DNA of 64,000 bases from Chryseobacterium antibioticum (GTDB taxonomy: Bacteria > Bacteroidota > Bacteroidia > Flavobacteriales > Weeksellaceae). Shown one piece after another: positions 32,947-42,090 of the stretch. The DNA is taken from contig NZ_JABBGI010000015.1 in the NCBI RefSeq assembly GCF_012927325.1, forward strand, positions 62,001-126,000, read 5' to 3'. The position numbers were made by a program, and so were the translations under genes. The number at the start of each line of letters is the position of its first letter. Positions within the stretch are counted from its first letter, which is position 1. The notes beneath the pieces were generated by a model. It had not been told where the DNA came from, ran no database searches, and was given only the letters and a program-made list of their open reading frames with translations.

Positions 32947-33742
32947 ACTGGTATTTTCATTTATACTCTTCTGCTTTTACACTTTTGTATCAGCACAATA
33001 CACGATTCCGCAAAAACCTGCGGTTCTGTATCCTGTGTTTGATGAAGCAGGACTGCTTACCCAGCAGCAAAAAGATGAACTGAACAATAAGCTGATCAAA
33101 TTTGCAGACTCTACTTCCACGGAGATTGAAGTCATCATTATTCCTTCCACAAAAGGAGAAGATGTCAATTTTCTAGCGACCATGTTCGGTGAGCAATGGA
33201 AAATCGGAAAAAAGGGAGTAGATAATGGCGTCGTTTTCCTTATTGCGACTGAAGACAGAACAATGTCTATTCAGCAGGGACGAGCCGTAGAACAATATCT
33301 TACAGCTTCCGTAGCAGGACAGATTCTCGATTATATTGTCACGCCTAATTTCAGGCAGGGGCAATGGTATGAAGGTATCAACCGGGGAACCTCAGCAATT
33401 ATGGAGGCGGTTCAGGGAAAATTCAAGCCTACGGAAACCTCAGCACCTTCCGGCAATGGAAGTGCATTTAAGATCATTCTTATTGCATTTGTCATTTTCA
33501 TCCTTCTGGCTATTATCTTTGGTAACAGAGGTGGCGGAGGAGGCGGTGGCAATAATGATGACGATGATGTGATCATTACCAGAAGAGGACGCAGAAATTA
33601 CCCCGGCGGGTTCTTCCCTTTCCCTGGCAGCTTCGGAGGAGGAGGCTTTGGTGGAGGAAGTTCCGGCGGAGGCGGTGGTGGATTCGGCGGTTTCGGCGGC
33701 GGAGGAAGCTTTGGCGGAGGCGGTGCTTCCGGCGGATGGTAA
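32927..33742 (+). CDS. TPM-domain protein with signal peptide, one helix and Gly-rich tail
   Basis: 271 residues. Signal peptide ('LFCFYTFVSAQ'), TPM domain (~35-155, 'TEIEVIIIPSTKG', 'GVVFLIATEDRTMSIQQGRA'), one membrane helix (~180-198), an acidic Asn/Asp stretch, an Arg-rich stretch, then a tail of Gly/Phe/Ser repeats ('GGGGGGFGGFGG'). This is the YgcG-like form that partners LemA. The tail is probably cytosolic and disordered. Last gene of the operon; a terminator follows. Confidence 0.92.
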   Translation: MKLRSLKLVFSFILFCFYTFVSAQYTIPQKPAVLYPVFDEAGLLTQQQKDELNNKLIKFADSTSTEIEVIIIPSTKGEDVNFLATMFGEQWKIGKKGVDNGVVFLIATEDRTMSIQQGRAVEQYLTASVAGQILDYIVTPNFRQGQWYEGINRGTSAIMEAVQGKFKPTETSAPSGNGSAFKIILIAFVIFILLAIIFGNRGGGGGGGNNDDDDVIITRRGRRNYPGGFFPFPGSFGGGGFGGGSSGGGGGGFGGFGGGGSFGGGGASGGW

Positions 33743-33767
33743 TTAAAAAATAACGACATTCAATATA

Positions 33768-33792
33768 ATCGGGCTGACTGCCCGATTTTTTA
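33768..33792 (+). terminator. Terminator of the LemA-TPM operon
   Basis: ATCGGGC / GCCCGAT around a 5-base loop followed by TTTTTTATTT. Confidence 0.88.
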
Positions 33793-33930
33793 TTTAATAT
33801 GCTACAAATACGTCACTTCTTTATTTTATTTAACACTAAAGTCAACTTTACGTATTAAAAAATTAACAAAACCACACAAAAACCGTCTTTTATTCAATAT
33901 TTTTTCGCTATATTTACTGAAAACAGGTTC

Positions 33931-34452
33931 ATGAAGAAGACGCTGGTAGTTTTTGCACATCCCTATTTAGAGCACTCCAATTCCAACGTAGAGCTATTTA
34001 ATTTCTATGTCCGTCACCAGCACTTTACCCTCAGAGATCTTTACGAAGAATATCCGGATTTTCATATTGCGGCATTCAGGGAGAGAAAAAGATTAAGGAA
34101 CTATGACCGTTTTATTTTTCAGTTCCCACTCATCTGGTTTGGAATGCCTCCTTTATTAAGATTATGGATCGATGAAGTTTTCGACAGAGACTGGCTCCGG
34201 GAAGGCGAAACCAATCCGCTGGAAGGTAAAGAGATTTACATTCTGATTACAACCGGAGGAAAAGAAAGGTCTTTCAGCAAAACCGGAACGTATCAGTATA
34301 CTATCGAAGAACTAATCAGCGGGCTGATTGTTTCTTTAAAGGTTTTCAAAGCCGATATCAAACATATCAAAATCGTTTACGAAGCTAATAAACTGAGCAA
34401 AAAAGATATTATTTTACATAAAAAAGAATTTACAGAACTACTCAATCAATAA
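33931..34452 (+). CDS. KefF-like NAD(P)H-dependent flavodoxin-fold oxidoreductase
   Basis: 173 residues. Flavodoxin fold: 'TLVVFAHPYLEHSNSNVELF' (FMN phosphate loop), 'FIFQFPLIWFGMPPLLRLWI' (FMN ring) and 'ILITTGGKE' (third loop). It lies four bases ahead of a KefC-like antiporter; KefF-type reductases bind and activate Kef potassium efflux during electrophile stress, so a regulatory subunit plus quinone reductase is likely (inference from family and neighbour). Confidence 0.9.
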   Translation: MKKTLVVFAHPYLEHSNSNVELFNFYVRHQHFTLRDLYEEYPDFHIAAFRERKRLRNYDRFIFQFPLIWFGMPPLLRLWIDEVFDRDWLREGETNPLEGKEIYILITTGGKERSFSKTGTYQYTIEELISGLIVSLKVFKADIKHIKIVYEANKLSKKDIILHKKEFTELLNQ

Positions 34453-34455
34453 CAT

Positions 34456-36342
34456 ATGGAGTCCAGCTTAGCGATGAATACATTACTTTTCTTAGGTGTA
34501 GCCATTATTATGGTTCCGCTGGCTAGAAAATTTGGTCTGAGTTCGGTGATCGGCTATATTTTAGGCGGTATCATCATTGGTCCTTATGTTCTTCGGCTTA
34601 CCGGAAAAGATGTCAATGATATCATGCATGCCAGTGAATTTGGGGTGATCATGCTTCTTTTCCTGGTTGGACTGGAACTGGAACCCCGGAAATTCTGGGA
34701 AATGCGGAAGAAAATTGTGGGCCTGGGGCTTACGCAGATGCTGCTTTCTATTTCACTCCTTTTTCTGGTTTTCATCAGTGCCGGATGGAGAATAGATAAG
34801 GCCATTGCTATTGCGATGTGTTTTGCGCTCTCTTCTACGGCTATTGTACTGCAGACTTTACAGGAAAAAAACAACTTTAAAACCATGGCCGGAGAAGCTT
34901 CCTTCTCTACCCTTCTGTTTCAGGATATTGCAGTGATCCCTATCCTCGCCATCCTACCTATCATCGCGAATTATAAATCAAGTCATCACAATAACGAAAT
35001 TCAGATTATCATACAGAAACTTCCGGAGTGGCTACAGGCCGGAACCGTGATTTTAGGTGTTGCTATTTTGATTCTGTTAGGAAGATATGTATTCGTTCCC
35101 TTTTTAAGATATGTTTCAAAGTCAGGAATGACGGAACTGCTGACCGCTTCCTCTTTATTCCTTGTGATCGGAGTTTCGGAGCTTATGGCCGCAATAGGGC
35201 TTTCACCTGCGTTGGGAGCTTTCCTTGCCGGGGTAATGCTTGCCAACAGTGAATTCAGGCATGAACTGGAAGCACAGATCAATCCTTTTAAAGGGCTTCT
35301 ATTAGCCGTATTCTTTGTCAGTGTAGGCTCTACCATCAATTTTAATATTATTCAGCAGGATCCTTTATTTATTTTCTCTACTGTTTTTGCCGTATTGGCT
35401 GTAAAACTTGTTGTTCTCTATGCCATAGGAAAGTTTTTTAAGATGGATACTCCACAGAGTTTATTTTATGCATTTGCTCTTTCTCAGGTAGGAGAGTTTG
35501 CTTTTGTATTGATTAATTACGCTTCGGATCTTTATCTCCTGAGTCCCGAACTTAATGCTCAGATGATGGCTGTCACGGCGATCACGATGTGTATTACCCC
35601 TATCCTTCTGATCATTAATGATAAATTCATTACGCCTAAATTCATAAAGGAAATTCCTGATGAAGAGAACGATTTCAATATTCTTGACAATGATGTTAGC
35701 CAGAAGAAGATCATTATTGTAGGTTTCGGACATTTCGGAAGTACGGTAGGGCGTCTTTTAAAGGCGAATAAAATCCAGGCAACAGTTCTGGACAGAGATT
35801 CTGACCGTGTGAAACTATTGAGAAGCCACGGTTTTAAAGTATATTATGGAGATGCGACAAGAATTCCTACTTTAAGGGCTGCCGGAATTGAAGATGCTGA
35901 ACTTTTAGTGCTATGTCTTGATGACCGGGATGATAATAAATTTATTGCAGATCTGGTGCGTGAACATTATCCGAAGGTTAAAATTTTTGTAAGAGCCAAA
36001 AACAGGATCGATGCGTATAACTACCTCAATAACGGCATTGAAAATATTTACCGTGAAACATTAGGAACCGCTGTGGATATGGCGATAGACGTTCTTCATG
36101 AAACCGGAATGCGAAAATATGCGGCCAGACGGCTTGGACAAAGATTTATGGCAATAGACAAAGCTTCCATAAGAAGGCTGTCCAAAGCAAAAGAAGATGA
36201 TGAAATCTTATCATTCACCACAAAAGAATTCCTCCAGCGTGAGGAGGAATTATTGGCTTATGACAATCTTAATTTTGATAATAGAGATTGGGAAGGCTCC
36301 TCGTCAGTAGATGATGACAATGACGAGGAAACTCCGAATTGA
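34456..36342 (+). CDS. KefB/KefC-like CPA2 cation:proton antiporter with RCK domain
   Basis: 628 residues. N-terminal ~390 residues: 12-13 helices with 'FGVIMLLFLVGLELEPRKFW' and 'LLFQDIAVIPILAI' (the ion-binding QD of Kef proteins), 'IGLSPALGAFLAGVMLANSE'. Then a TrkA-N/RCK Rossmann domain (~410-530, 'IIIVGFGHFGSTVGRLLKAN') that binds nucleotide or glutathione adducts. An acidic C-terminal tail ends the protein. Potassium efflux under electrophile stress is the family role; coupled with the KefF-like gene. Confidence 0.93.
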   Translation: MESSLAMNTLLFLGVAIIMVPLARKFGLSSVIGYILGGIIIGPYVLRLTGKDVNDIMHASEFGVIMLLFLVGLELEPRKFWEMRKKIVGLGLTQMLLSISLLFLVFISAGWRIDKAIAIAMCFALSSTAIVLQTLQEKNNFKTMAGEASFSTLLFQDIAVIPILAILPIIANYKSSHHNNEIQIIIQKLPEWLQAGTVILGVAILILLGRYVFVPFLRYVSKSGMTELLTASSLFLVIGVSELMAAIGLSPALGAFLAGVMLANSEFRHELEAQINPFKGLLLAVFFVSVGSTINFNIIQQDPLFIFSTVFAVLAVKLVVLYAIGKFFKMDTPQSLFYAFALSQVGEFAFVLINYASDLYLLSPELNAQMMAVTAITMCITPILLIINDKFITPKFIKEIPDEENDFNILDNDVSQKKIIIVGFGHFGSTVGRLLKANKIQATVLDRDSDRVKLLRSHGFKVYYGDATRIPTLRAAGIEDAELLVLCLDDRDDNKFIADLVREHYPKVKIFVRAKNRIDAYNYLNNGIENIYRETLGTAVDMAIDVLHETGMRKYAARRLGQRFMAIDKASIRRLSKAKEDDEILSFTTKEFLQREEELLAYDNLNFDNRDWEGSSSVDDDNDEETPN

Positions 36343-36343
36343 T

Positions 36344-37171
36344 TTATTGGATACTGACGCTTCCGCCGCTACTTTCCTGTTTGGTTACATTTTTAAGCTC
36401 TCCTTTTTTAGAAATATCTACACTTCCTCCGGAAGAAGCTTCGGCATCAACTGAAGCAACAGCGCTAACCTGAAGGCTAGCCCCACTGGATGCGTCGGCT
36501 TTTACATTGTCTGCAATAAGATCTTTGGCTGAAATACTACTCCCAGATGAAGAAGTGATATCAGCATTTTTACTTTTCCCTGAAATATCAAGACTTGCCG
36601 CTGAAGAAGCTTCAATATCAAGATCTACCGCCCATACTTTTCCACTGTAACTGCTGCTGCTTCCTGCTGAGATATCGAAATCATTGGCTTCCAGATCTCC
36701 TGTCACACTGGCTGCACTGGATATATCAATGCTTACTTTTTCCTGTGTGAATTTATCTTTTATAGTGATGCTCGCTGCAGAATTGGCCGTAAGTTTTGAG
36801 AAATCTTTCGTATAAATTTTAGCTTTTACATTATGGCTGTTCATCACTCTGATTCCTTTTTTGTAATGGATATGAAGCTTTCCGCCATCGTTATCCACAA
36901 GAATTTCGTTGATGATATTTTCAGGTGCAGAAATAACCACTTTCTCTGTTTCAGATTTGATCACCTCAGCATCGATAGCCTGAGAAACTTCTATTTCGTC
37001 AAAATTTCCGTTAAATTCTTTCTCTTTGACCGGGCCGCTTTCTTTGTCAATCACTTTATCTACCCAGCCGTTACCATTATTGTCATTATCATTGTTTCTT
37101 TTATTATGATTTTCATTGCATGAGGCCATCAGCGCGAAGGCTGACAACATAAAAAGAGTTGTTGATTTCAT
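36344..37171 (-). CDS. Lipoprotein with head GIN (DUF2807) auto-transporter-adhesin-like domain
   Basis: 275 residues. Lipobox 'ALMASC' after a short signal, an Asn/Asp-rich linker, then the head GIN domain (~50-275): right-handed repeats such as 'AASVTGDLEANDFDISAGSS' and 'SSAASLDISGKSKNADITSS' typical of a beta solenoid. The repeats are Ser/Ala rich with Asp turns. The family (DUF2807, putative auto-transporter adhesin) is common in Bacteroidota; function unknown. Converges with kefC, one base between stops. Confidence 0.88.
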   Translation of the reverse strand: MKSTTLFMLSAFALMASCNENHNKRNNDNDNNGNGWVDKVIDKESGPVKEKEFNGNFDEIEVSQAIDAEVIKSETEKVVISAPENIINEILVDNDGGKLHIHYKKGIRVMNSHNVKAKIYTKDFSKLTANSAASITIKDKFTQEKVSIDISSAASVTGDLEANDFDISAGSSSSYSGKVWAVDLDIEASSAASLDISGKSKNADITSSSGSSISAKDLIADNVKADASSGASLQVSAVASVDAEASSGGSVDISKKGELKNVTKQESSGGSVSIQ

Positions 37172-37230
37172 GTTTACTGCGTTTATAAATTAAGTTTTTA
37201 ATATCTTTATACTTTAATAACAACTAATTT

Positions 37231-39372
37231 ATGAAAAATATTTCATCGGTATTGTTAATTTCTGCACTGGCACTTAACCAATCTTGTACTACAATGAAGA
37301 AAACCGATACTCAACAGGAGATTCCTGTTACCGATCCATCCTTATCTTCAAACCCTTTTATGAAGAAAAGCAAGCTTCAGTATGAAGCTCCGGAATTCGA
37401 TAAAATTAAAAATGAACATTTCAAACCTGCTTTCGATTTTGGACTTAAACAGCACGATGCTGAGATCCTGAAAATCGCCAATAATCCGGAAGCTCCTACT
37501 TTTGAAAATACTATTGTTGCTTTGGAAAAAAGCGGCGAAGTTTTAAAAAGAGCCACTATTGTATTTTCCAATCTTACAAGCGCCAATACCAACCCTACCC
37601 TTCAGGCTTTAGATGAAGAATTTGCTCCTATTTTTGCAGCCCATTCCGATAAAATGTACCTGAATGAAAATTTATATAAAAGAATCAAATCTATCAAAGA
37701 AGACGGTTTAGATTCAGAGAGTAAAAAACTTGTTCAGTACTACAAACAGAATTTTGAGATTGCAGGTGCTAATCTTTCTGCAGCAGATAAAGAAAAATTA
37801 AAGCAGATCAATCAGGAACTGGCTTCACTTTCCACGCAATATGCCAATAAACTATTGGAAGCAAGAAAGCAGGGTGGTGTATTTTTCTCTGATGCGAAGG
37901 AACTGGACGGTCTTTCTGCTGACGAAATCGAAGCAGCAGCAACGGATGCTAAAACAGCTGGACAACCGGGAAAATATCTTCTTGCCCTTCAAAATACAAC
38001 CCAACAGCCTCTTCTTCAGAATCTGAAGAACAGAGCTGCCAGAGAAAAGCTGTTCAAGGCATCATGGCTTAGAGCTGAAAAAGGTGATGGAAATGATACC
38101 CGTGAAACGATTGAAAAATTAGCTAAACTAAGACTTAAAAAGGCCCAGACCTTAGGAAAAGCAAGTTTCGCTGAATGGAAACTTCAGGATCAGATGGCTA
38201 AAACACCGGAAGCAGCAACTAAACTGATGAACCAAATTGCTACTCCTGCAGTGGAAACTGCAAGACGTGAAGCAAAAGACATCCAGGATCTGATCGACCA
38301 GCAGAAAGGCGGTTTCAAAGTTGAGCCATGGGACTGGAATTTCTATGCAGAACAGGTGAGAAAAGCAAAATACGACCTTGATGAAAACCAGATCAAACCT
38401 TACTTTGAAGTGACTACTGTTTTGGAAAAAGGAGTGTTCTATGCCGCTGAAAAGTTCTACGGACTTACTTTCAAAAAGAGAACTGATCTTCCGGTTTATC
38501 ATCCTGACGTGGTAACCTACGAGGTTTTTGACCACGATGGAAAATCTATCGCAATCTATTATCTCGATTTCTATACCAGAGATTCTAAAAATGGTGGTGC
38601 ATGGATGAGTAACTTCGTTGAGCAGTCTTATCTTTTAGGAACAAAACCTGTCATCGTCAACTGTTATAATTACCAGAAGCCAGCTCCAGGAAAACCATCT
38701 CTGATTAGCTATGATGATGTGTCTACGATGTTCCATGAGTTTGGACATTCTATCCACGGTATGTTTGCAAACCAGAAATACCCATCGCTTTCAGGAACCA
38801 GTGTTCCGAGAGACTTTGTGGAATTCCCATCACAGATCAATGAGCACTGGGCTCTGGATCCTGTAGTTCTTAAAAACTATGCCATCCACTACGAAACAAA
38901 ACAGCCGATCCCTCAAACTTTAGTTGAAAAAATCAAAAAGGCATCTACTTTCAACCAGGGATATATGACGACAGAACTTGTTTCTGCGGCAGCTCTGGAT
39001 ATGGACTGGCACACTGTGACCAATGAAAGTCAGTTGATTCCGGTTCTTGATTTTGAAAAACAATCATTGGCCAGCCACGGATTTACATTAGCTACGGTAC
39101 CTCCTAGATACCACACTCCTTATTTTGCCCACATCTGGGGCGGAGGATACTCTGCAGGATATTATGCTTACCTATGGTCTGAAACTCTTGACAATGATGC
39201 ATGGGAATGGATCAAAAGCAATGGAGGTCTGACGAGAGAAAACGGTGACCGTTTCAGAAAATATATTCTTTCTGTAGGAAATTCTGTAGACCTTAACCAG
39301 GCATTCAGAGATTTCACGGGACATGATCCGGATATCAAACCTTTATTGAGAAACAGAGGTTTTATAAAATAA
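37231..39372 (+). CDS. M3 family zinc metallopeptidase (peptidyl-dipeptidase Dcp-like) lipoprotein
   Basis: 713 residues. Zinc motif H502-E503-F504-G505-H506 in 'MFHEFGHSIHG' with the Glu ligand in 'FVEFPSQINEHW'. The long helical body with 'PTFENTIVALEKSG' and 'GKSIAIYYLDFYTRDSKNGG' matches the Dcp/M3A group, which trims dipeptides from C-termini. A lipobox-like 'NQSC' at residue 19 suggests a membrane-anchored periplasmic form. Full length; terminator follows. Confidence 0.93.
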   Translation: MKNISSVLLISALALNQSCTTMKKTDTQQEIPVTDPSLSSNPFMKKSKLQYEAPEFDKIKNEHFKPAFDFGLKQHDAEILKIANNPEAPTFENTIVALEKSGEVLKRATIVFSNLTSANTNPTLQALDEEFAPIFAAHSDKMYLNENLYKRIKSIKEDGLDSESKKLVQYYKQNFEIAGANLSAADKEKLKQINQELASLSTQYANKLLEARKQGGVFFSDAKELDGLSADEIEAAATDAKTAGQPGKYLLALQNTTQQPLLQNLKNRAAREKLFKASWLRAEKGDGNDTRETIEKLAKLRLKKAQTLGKASFAEWKLQDQMAKTPEAATKLMNQIATPAVETARREAKDIQDLIDQQKGGFKVEPWDWNFYAEQVRKAKYDLDENQIKPYFEVTTVLEKGVFYAAEKFYGLTFKKRTDLPVYHPDVVTYEVFDHDGKSIAIYYLDFYTRDSKNGGAWMSNFVEQSYLLGTKPVIVNCYNYQKPAPGKPSLISYDDVSTMFHEFGHSIHGMFANQKYPSLSGTSVPRDFVEFPSQINEHWALDPVVLKNYAIHYETKQPIPQTLVEKIKKASTFNQGYMTTELVSAAALDMDWHTVTNESQLIPVLDFEKQSLASHGFTLATVPPRYHTPYFAHIWGGGYSAGYYAYLWSETLDNDAWEWIKSNGGLTRENGDRFRKYILSVGNSVDLNQAFRDFTGHDPDIKPLLRNRGFIK

Positions 39373-39380
39373 ATTGTACA

Positions 39381-39412
39381 AAGAAGCATTCGATTGGATG
39401 CTTCTTTTTTTA
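39381..39412 (+). terminator. Terminator after M3 peptidase
   Basis: AAGAAGCATTC / GGATGCTTCTT followed by T run, 8 bases after the stop. Confidence 0.88.
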
Positions 39413-39419
39413 TGTAAAT

Positions 39420-39437
39420 GGCTAAATTCCTATTGAA
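39420..39437. repeat. Degenerate REP-like copy
   Basis: ggctaaattcctattgaa keeps the 'gctaaa' and 'ttcctattga' words of the REP element but has lost the central palindrome. Confidence 0.4.
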
Positions 39438-39476
39438 TAAAAGAGATTATATTTTGAAACGTTTGTTGTGTCTAAA

Positions 39477-39500
39477 GGGCTAAAGCTCTTTCCTATTGAT
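39477..39500. repeat. REP-like element before ychJ
   Basis: gggctaaagctc followed by tttcctattgat, matching the palindrome plus flank at 17428-17450 with two changes. It ends 9 bases before the ychJ -7 box. Confidence 0.6.
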
Positions 39501-39508
39501 AAAATTTT

Positions 39509-39516
39509 TATTTTTG
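39509..39516 (+). promoter_or_regulatory. -7 box for YchJ-like gene
   Basis: TATTTTTG, 22 bases before the ATG at 39539. Confidence 0.5.
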
Positions 39517-39538
39517 TTGTTCAAAAAAATTAAAAAAT

Positions 39539-39916
39539 ATGAATTGTCCCTGCTGTTCAGGAAAATCTTATGAAGAATGCTGCAAGCCTTACCACACGGG
39601 AGAAAAGCATGCTCCTACTGCAGAAGCTTTGATGCGTTCCCGGTTTTCGGCATTTGCCATTCCGAACGGAGAATATCTGATGGAAACTACATTTCCGGCA
39701 AAAAGGAAATTTCACAATAAAGAAGACCTCCAGGAATGGGGTGAAATTAATGAGTGGACGAAATTGGAAATTATAGATACACCTTCTGTCAGCCAAGTTG
39801 AATTTAAAGCCTTTTATACCAATGAAGAAGGGGATAAAGAAGTCCATCACGAATTATCAGACTTCAAAATGATTCAAAACCGTTGGTTTTATGTGAGTGG
39901 AAAATTTTTAGAATAA
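39539..39916 (+). CDS. YchJ family (UPF0225) SEC-C zinc-motif protein
   Basis: 125 residues. N-terminal 'NCPCCSGKSYEECCKPYH' is the SEC-C-type zinc motif, then the NTF2-like YchJ domain ('AEALMRSRFSAFAIPNGEYL', 'NRWFYVSGKFLE'). The E. coli homologue is uncharacterised. A terminator shared with the converging SlyD-like gene follows. Function unknown; family call firm. Confidence 0.9.
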   Translation: MNCPCCSGKSYEECCKPYHTGEKHAPTAEALMRSRFSAFAIPNGEYLMETTFPAKRKFHNKEDLQEWGEINEWTKLEIIDTPSVSQVEFKAFYTNEEGDKEVHHELSDFKMIQNRWFYVSGKFLE

Positions 39917-39919
39917 AAA

Positions 39920-39942
39920 AATGTCCGAAAAAATCGGACATT
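39920..39942. terminator. Bidirectional terminator
   Basis: AATGTCCGA / TCGGACATT between converging ychJ-like and slyD-like genes, with A/T runs on both sides. Confidence 0.85.
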
Positions 39943-39952
39943 TCTTATAGTT

Positions 39953-40453
39953 TTAGTGAGCATCAGTTCCGTCAACACCATGAGCGTGACCATGGGCCAA
40001 TTCTTCTTCTGTCGCAGGACGTGTATTTACAATTTCCACTTGGAAATCTAAAACTTTCCCAGCCATTGGATGGTTAAGGTCTGCAATTACAGCCTCCGGA
40101 GTTACGTCTATTACAAATGCCTGGAAATTATTTCCCTGACCATCTGATAAAGGTAAAATAGCTCCTACAGGAGGAATTCCCGCTTCCTGAAACATATCGA
40201 TAGGCAATTGCGTGATTGAATTCGGATCTTTCTCTCCATAAGCTTCTTCTGCTTCAATAACAAAAGCTGCTTTATCACCGGCTTTCAGGCCCAGGATGTT
40301 TTGTTCAAACTTTGGAATCATCATTCCTACACCATATAAAAATGTAAGTGGATTTTCGGCTGTTGTTTCTTCTACAAGAATCTTACTTCCATCTTCTTCG
40401 ATCGTGTGAAGTATGTAACTTACTGCTACAACATGGTTGTTTTCAATTGTCAT
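39953..40453 (-). CDS. SlyD-like FKBP-type peptidyl-prolyl isomerase
   Basis: 166 residues. FKBP domain with the inserted-in-flap (IF) chaperone domain of SlyD: 'LTFLYGVGMMIPKFEQNILG' and 'AEEAYGEKDPNSITQLP', then 'DLNHPMAGKVLDFQVEI'. The short C-terminal His-rich tail (HGHAHG...DAH) is a weak form of the SlyD nickel-binding tail. Helps protein folding and possibly metal handling. Cytoplasmic, no signal peptide. Leader contains a small hairpin. Confidence 0.93.
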   Translation of the reverse strand: MTIENNHVVAVSYILHTIEEDGSKILVEETTAENPLTFLYGVGMMIPKFEQNILGLKAGDKAAFVIEAEEAYGEKDPNSITQLPIDMFQEAGIPPVGAILPLSDGQGNNFQAFVIDVTPEAVIADLNHPMAGKVLDFQVEIVNTRPATEEELAHGHAHGVDGTDAH

Positions 40454-40468
40454 ATTTTTTCTTTTTTT

Positions 40469-40504
40469 TCGTGATGTTTTTTCACGATTAACAGCACAAA
40501 GATA
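40469..40504 (-). promoter_or_regulatory. Promoter and leader hairpin of slyD-like gene
   Basis: Minus strand -7 box TATCTTTG (complement of 40497-40504), then a TCGTGA / TCACGA hairpin (40469-40487) in the leader before the ATG at 40453. Confidence 0.45.
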
Positions 40505-40569
40505 GTATTTTTGAAATGATTGATTATGGAAAACACGTTAAAACAGAAATCTTAAAACACCAGTCTTCT

Positions 40570-40821
40570 TTACTTTCCTTCCTTTGTTTCGTTTCGTTTT
40601 TTCTGTCTCAATACATAAAGATACAGGCTTTCTACCTTGGTTCTTGCCCAATCTGTTTTTCTCAGAAACTTCAATGAAGACTTTATACTTGGATTGTCTG
40701 TAAAACATTTTATATTGATCTGCTCGCTAAGTTTCTCGAAGCCTTCATAGTATTCTACCAGTTCTTCAAGAATGGCATCGAGTCTTTTTCCGTGTAATGG
40801 ATCTTTGGACGATTCCTGCAT
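40570..40821 (-). CDS. VF530 (DUF2132) family DNA-binding protein
   Basis: 83 residues. '[20 protein letters not shown]' and '[20 protein letters not shown]' are the two VF530 blocks; a solved family member has a SAP-like helical fold thought to bind DNA. A basic '[12 protein letters not shown]' tail follows. The ATG at 40821 matches the family start; the frame is open 17 codons further but gives a hydrophobic leader not seen in homologues. Confidence 0.85.
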   Translation of the reverse strand: MQESSKDPLHGKRLDAILEELVEYYEGFEKLSEQINIKCFTDNPSIKSSLKFLRKTDWARTKVESLYLYVLRQKKRNETKEGK

Positions 40822-40954
40822 TGCTATTTTTTTGTAAAAGTAGAATATTATAAGCTGATATGGAAATCTCACCGTTCATATTCCAGCAACCGTTCAACAT
40901 AAAATACTGAATTCAATTAAAATTATTTTAAAAGATTTTCTCCCCACTTTTAAT

Positions 40955-40962
40955 TACATTTG
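40955..40962 (+). promoter_or_regulatory. -7 box for the LytS-like/LytTR pair
   Basis: TACATTTG, 32 bases before the TTG start at 40994. Confidence 0.45.
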
Positions 40963-40993
40963 GATAACAAAAAACAAATACTATCATTTTTCA

Positions 40994-42088
40994 TTGAAAA
41001 AACTGTTGCCACATATCATCCTCATTCCCTTGCTGCTAACCATTCCAGTGGTTTCTTCTCCGGATTTTGACGGGACACTTTCTGTTTTCAGGGTTTCTCC
41101 TTTTCAGAGAGAGTTTATACGTTTTGTATTGGTCATTATTTTCTTTTATATCAATCTCAATATTTTCCTTCCAAAGTTTTACAGCAGAAAAAAGTATGGG
41201 ATATTTGCCTGCTGTATCATCCTGAGTTTTGGGATCATGGTTTTCATGCCTTATTATCTAACATCTCAACATATTTTTGTTTCAGAGCCGTCTTCTATGA
41301 GTATGACACCACATGAAATGATGCCATTGCCCAATGGGAACCCATCTCCCCCACCAATGGAGAATGCCTCTCCTTCCGGAAATTCGGGACCCAGAAATGA
41401 CGGTTCCTATTACCAGATGATTTTCGCCTCGGTGCTTCCTTTTCTGTTTTCTTTTTTGTCCTCGCTTTTCATTTTCCGGAATATGGAGAAAAAAGAACTG
41501 GAAAGGTCAAAGGCCAAAGCCGAATTATTAAATTTAAAATATCAGCTGCAGCCGCATTTTTTATTCAACATTCTCAACTCTGTTTATTCACTGGCACTGA
41601 TGAAGTCTGATGATGCCCCGAGTGGAATTTTAAGGCTTTCCAATGTCATGCGGTATGTGGTCCAGGAAAGCAGTAAGGATTTCGTTGACTTAAGCAGGGA
41701 GATTGAATATTTAAAAGATTACACAGCTCTTCAGCTGATCAGAGCAGACAGCAGTCTGGATTTTTCTTATACGGAAGATGGTGAAACGGAAGGCCTTCAA
41801 ATCGCACCTTTTATTTTGGTTAATTTTATTGAAAATGCATTCAAATATGGTCTTAATGCGGAGGAAAATTCTAAAATAGCGATCAAAATCATGATAAAGG
41901 AGAAGGTTTTAAGCTTTAATGCCTTTAATCATATTGTCAGTCTGAAAACTGCCGGTGACAACAGTCTGAAAGTAGGAATGAAAAACACGGTGGAACACCT
42001 GAACCAGGTTTATCCTGAAAAACACAGCCTGAATATCCATAATGACGGCAACACTTTTGATGTAAATTTAAAAATTGATTTAACCTAA
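40994..42088 (+). CDS. LytS-like sensor histidine kinase
   Basis: 364 residues. Four N-terminal helices (~3-20, 38-58, 69-90, 140-162). Between helices 3 and 4, a Met/His/Pro-rich loop of ~45 residues ('SSMSMTPHEMMPLPNGNPSP') should face the periplasm. Then the His_kinase domain (PF06580 type): 'KYQLQPHFLFNILNSVYSL' with phosphoacceptor H188 and 'VNFIENAFKYG' (N-box, N281). The start is TTG at 40994, with no better codon after the -7 box. Two bases separate its stop from the LytTR regulator. Signal unknown. Confidence 0.9.
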   Translation: MKKLLPHIILIPLLLTIPVVSSPDFDGTLSVFRVSPFQREFIRFVLVIIFFYINLNIFLPKFYSRKKYGIFACCIILSFGIMVFMPYYLTSQHIFVSEPSSMSMTPHEMMPLPNGNPSPPPMENASPSGNSGPRNDGSYYQMIFASVLPFLFSFLSSLFIFRNMEKKELERSKAKAELLNLKYQLQPHFLFNILNSVYSLALMKSDDAPSGILRLSNVMRYVVQESSKDFVDLSREIEYLKDYTALQLIRADSSLDFSYTEDGETEGLQIAPFILVNFIENAFKYGLNAEENSKIAIKIMIKEKVLSFNAFNHIVSLKTAGDNSLKVGMKNTVEHLNQVYPEKHSLNIHNDGNTFDVNLKIDLT

Positions 42089-42090
42089 AT

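Noticed and set aside
31341..33742. Resistance-type dihydrofolate reductase or defence island next to the LemA operon
   Set aside because: The DHFR has chromosomal-type motifs and length, and the LemA-TPM-TPM operon is a common housekeeping arrangement.
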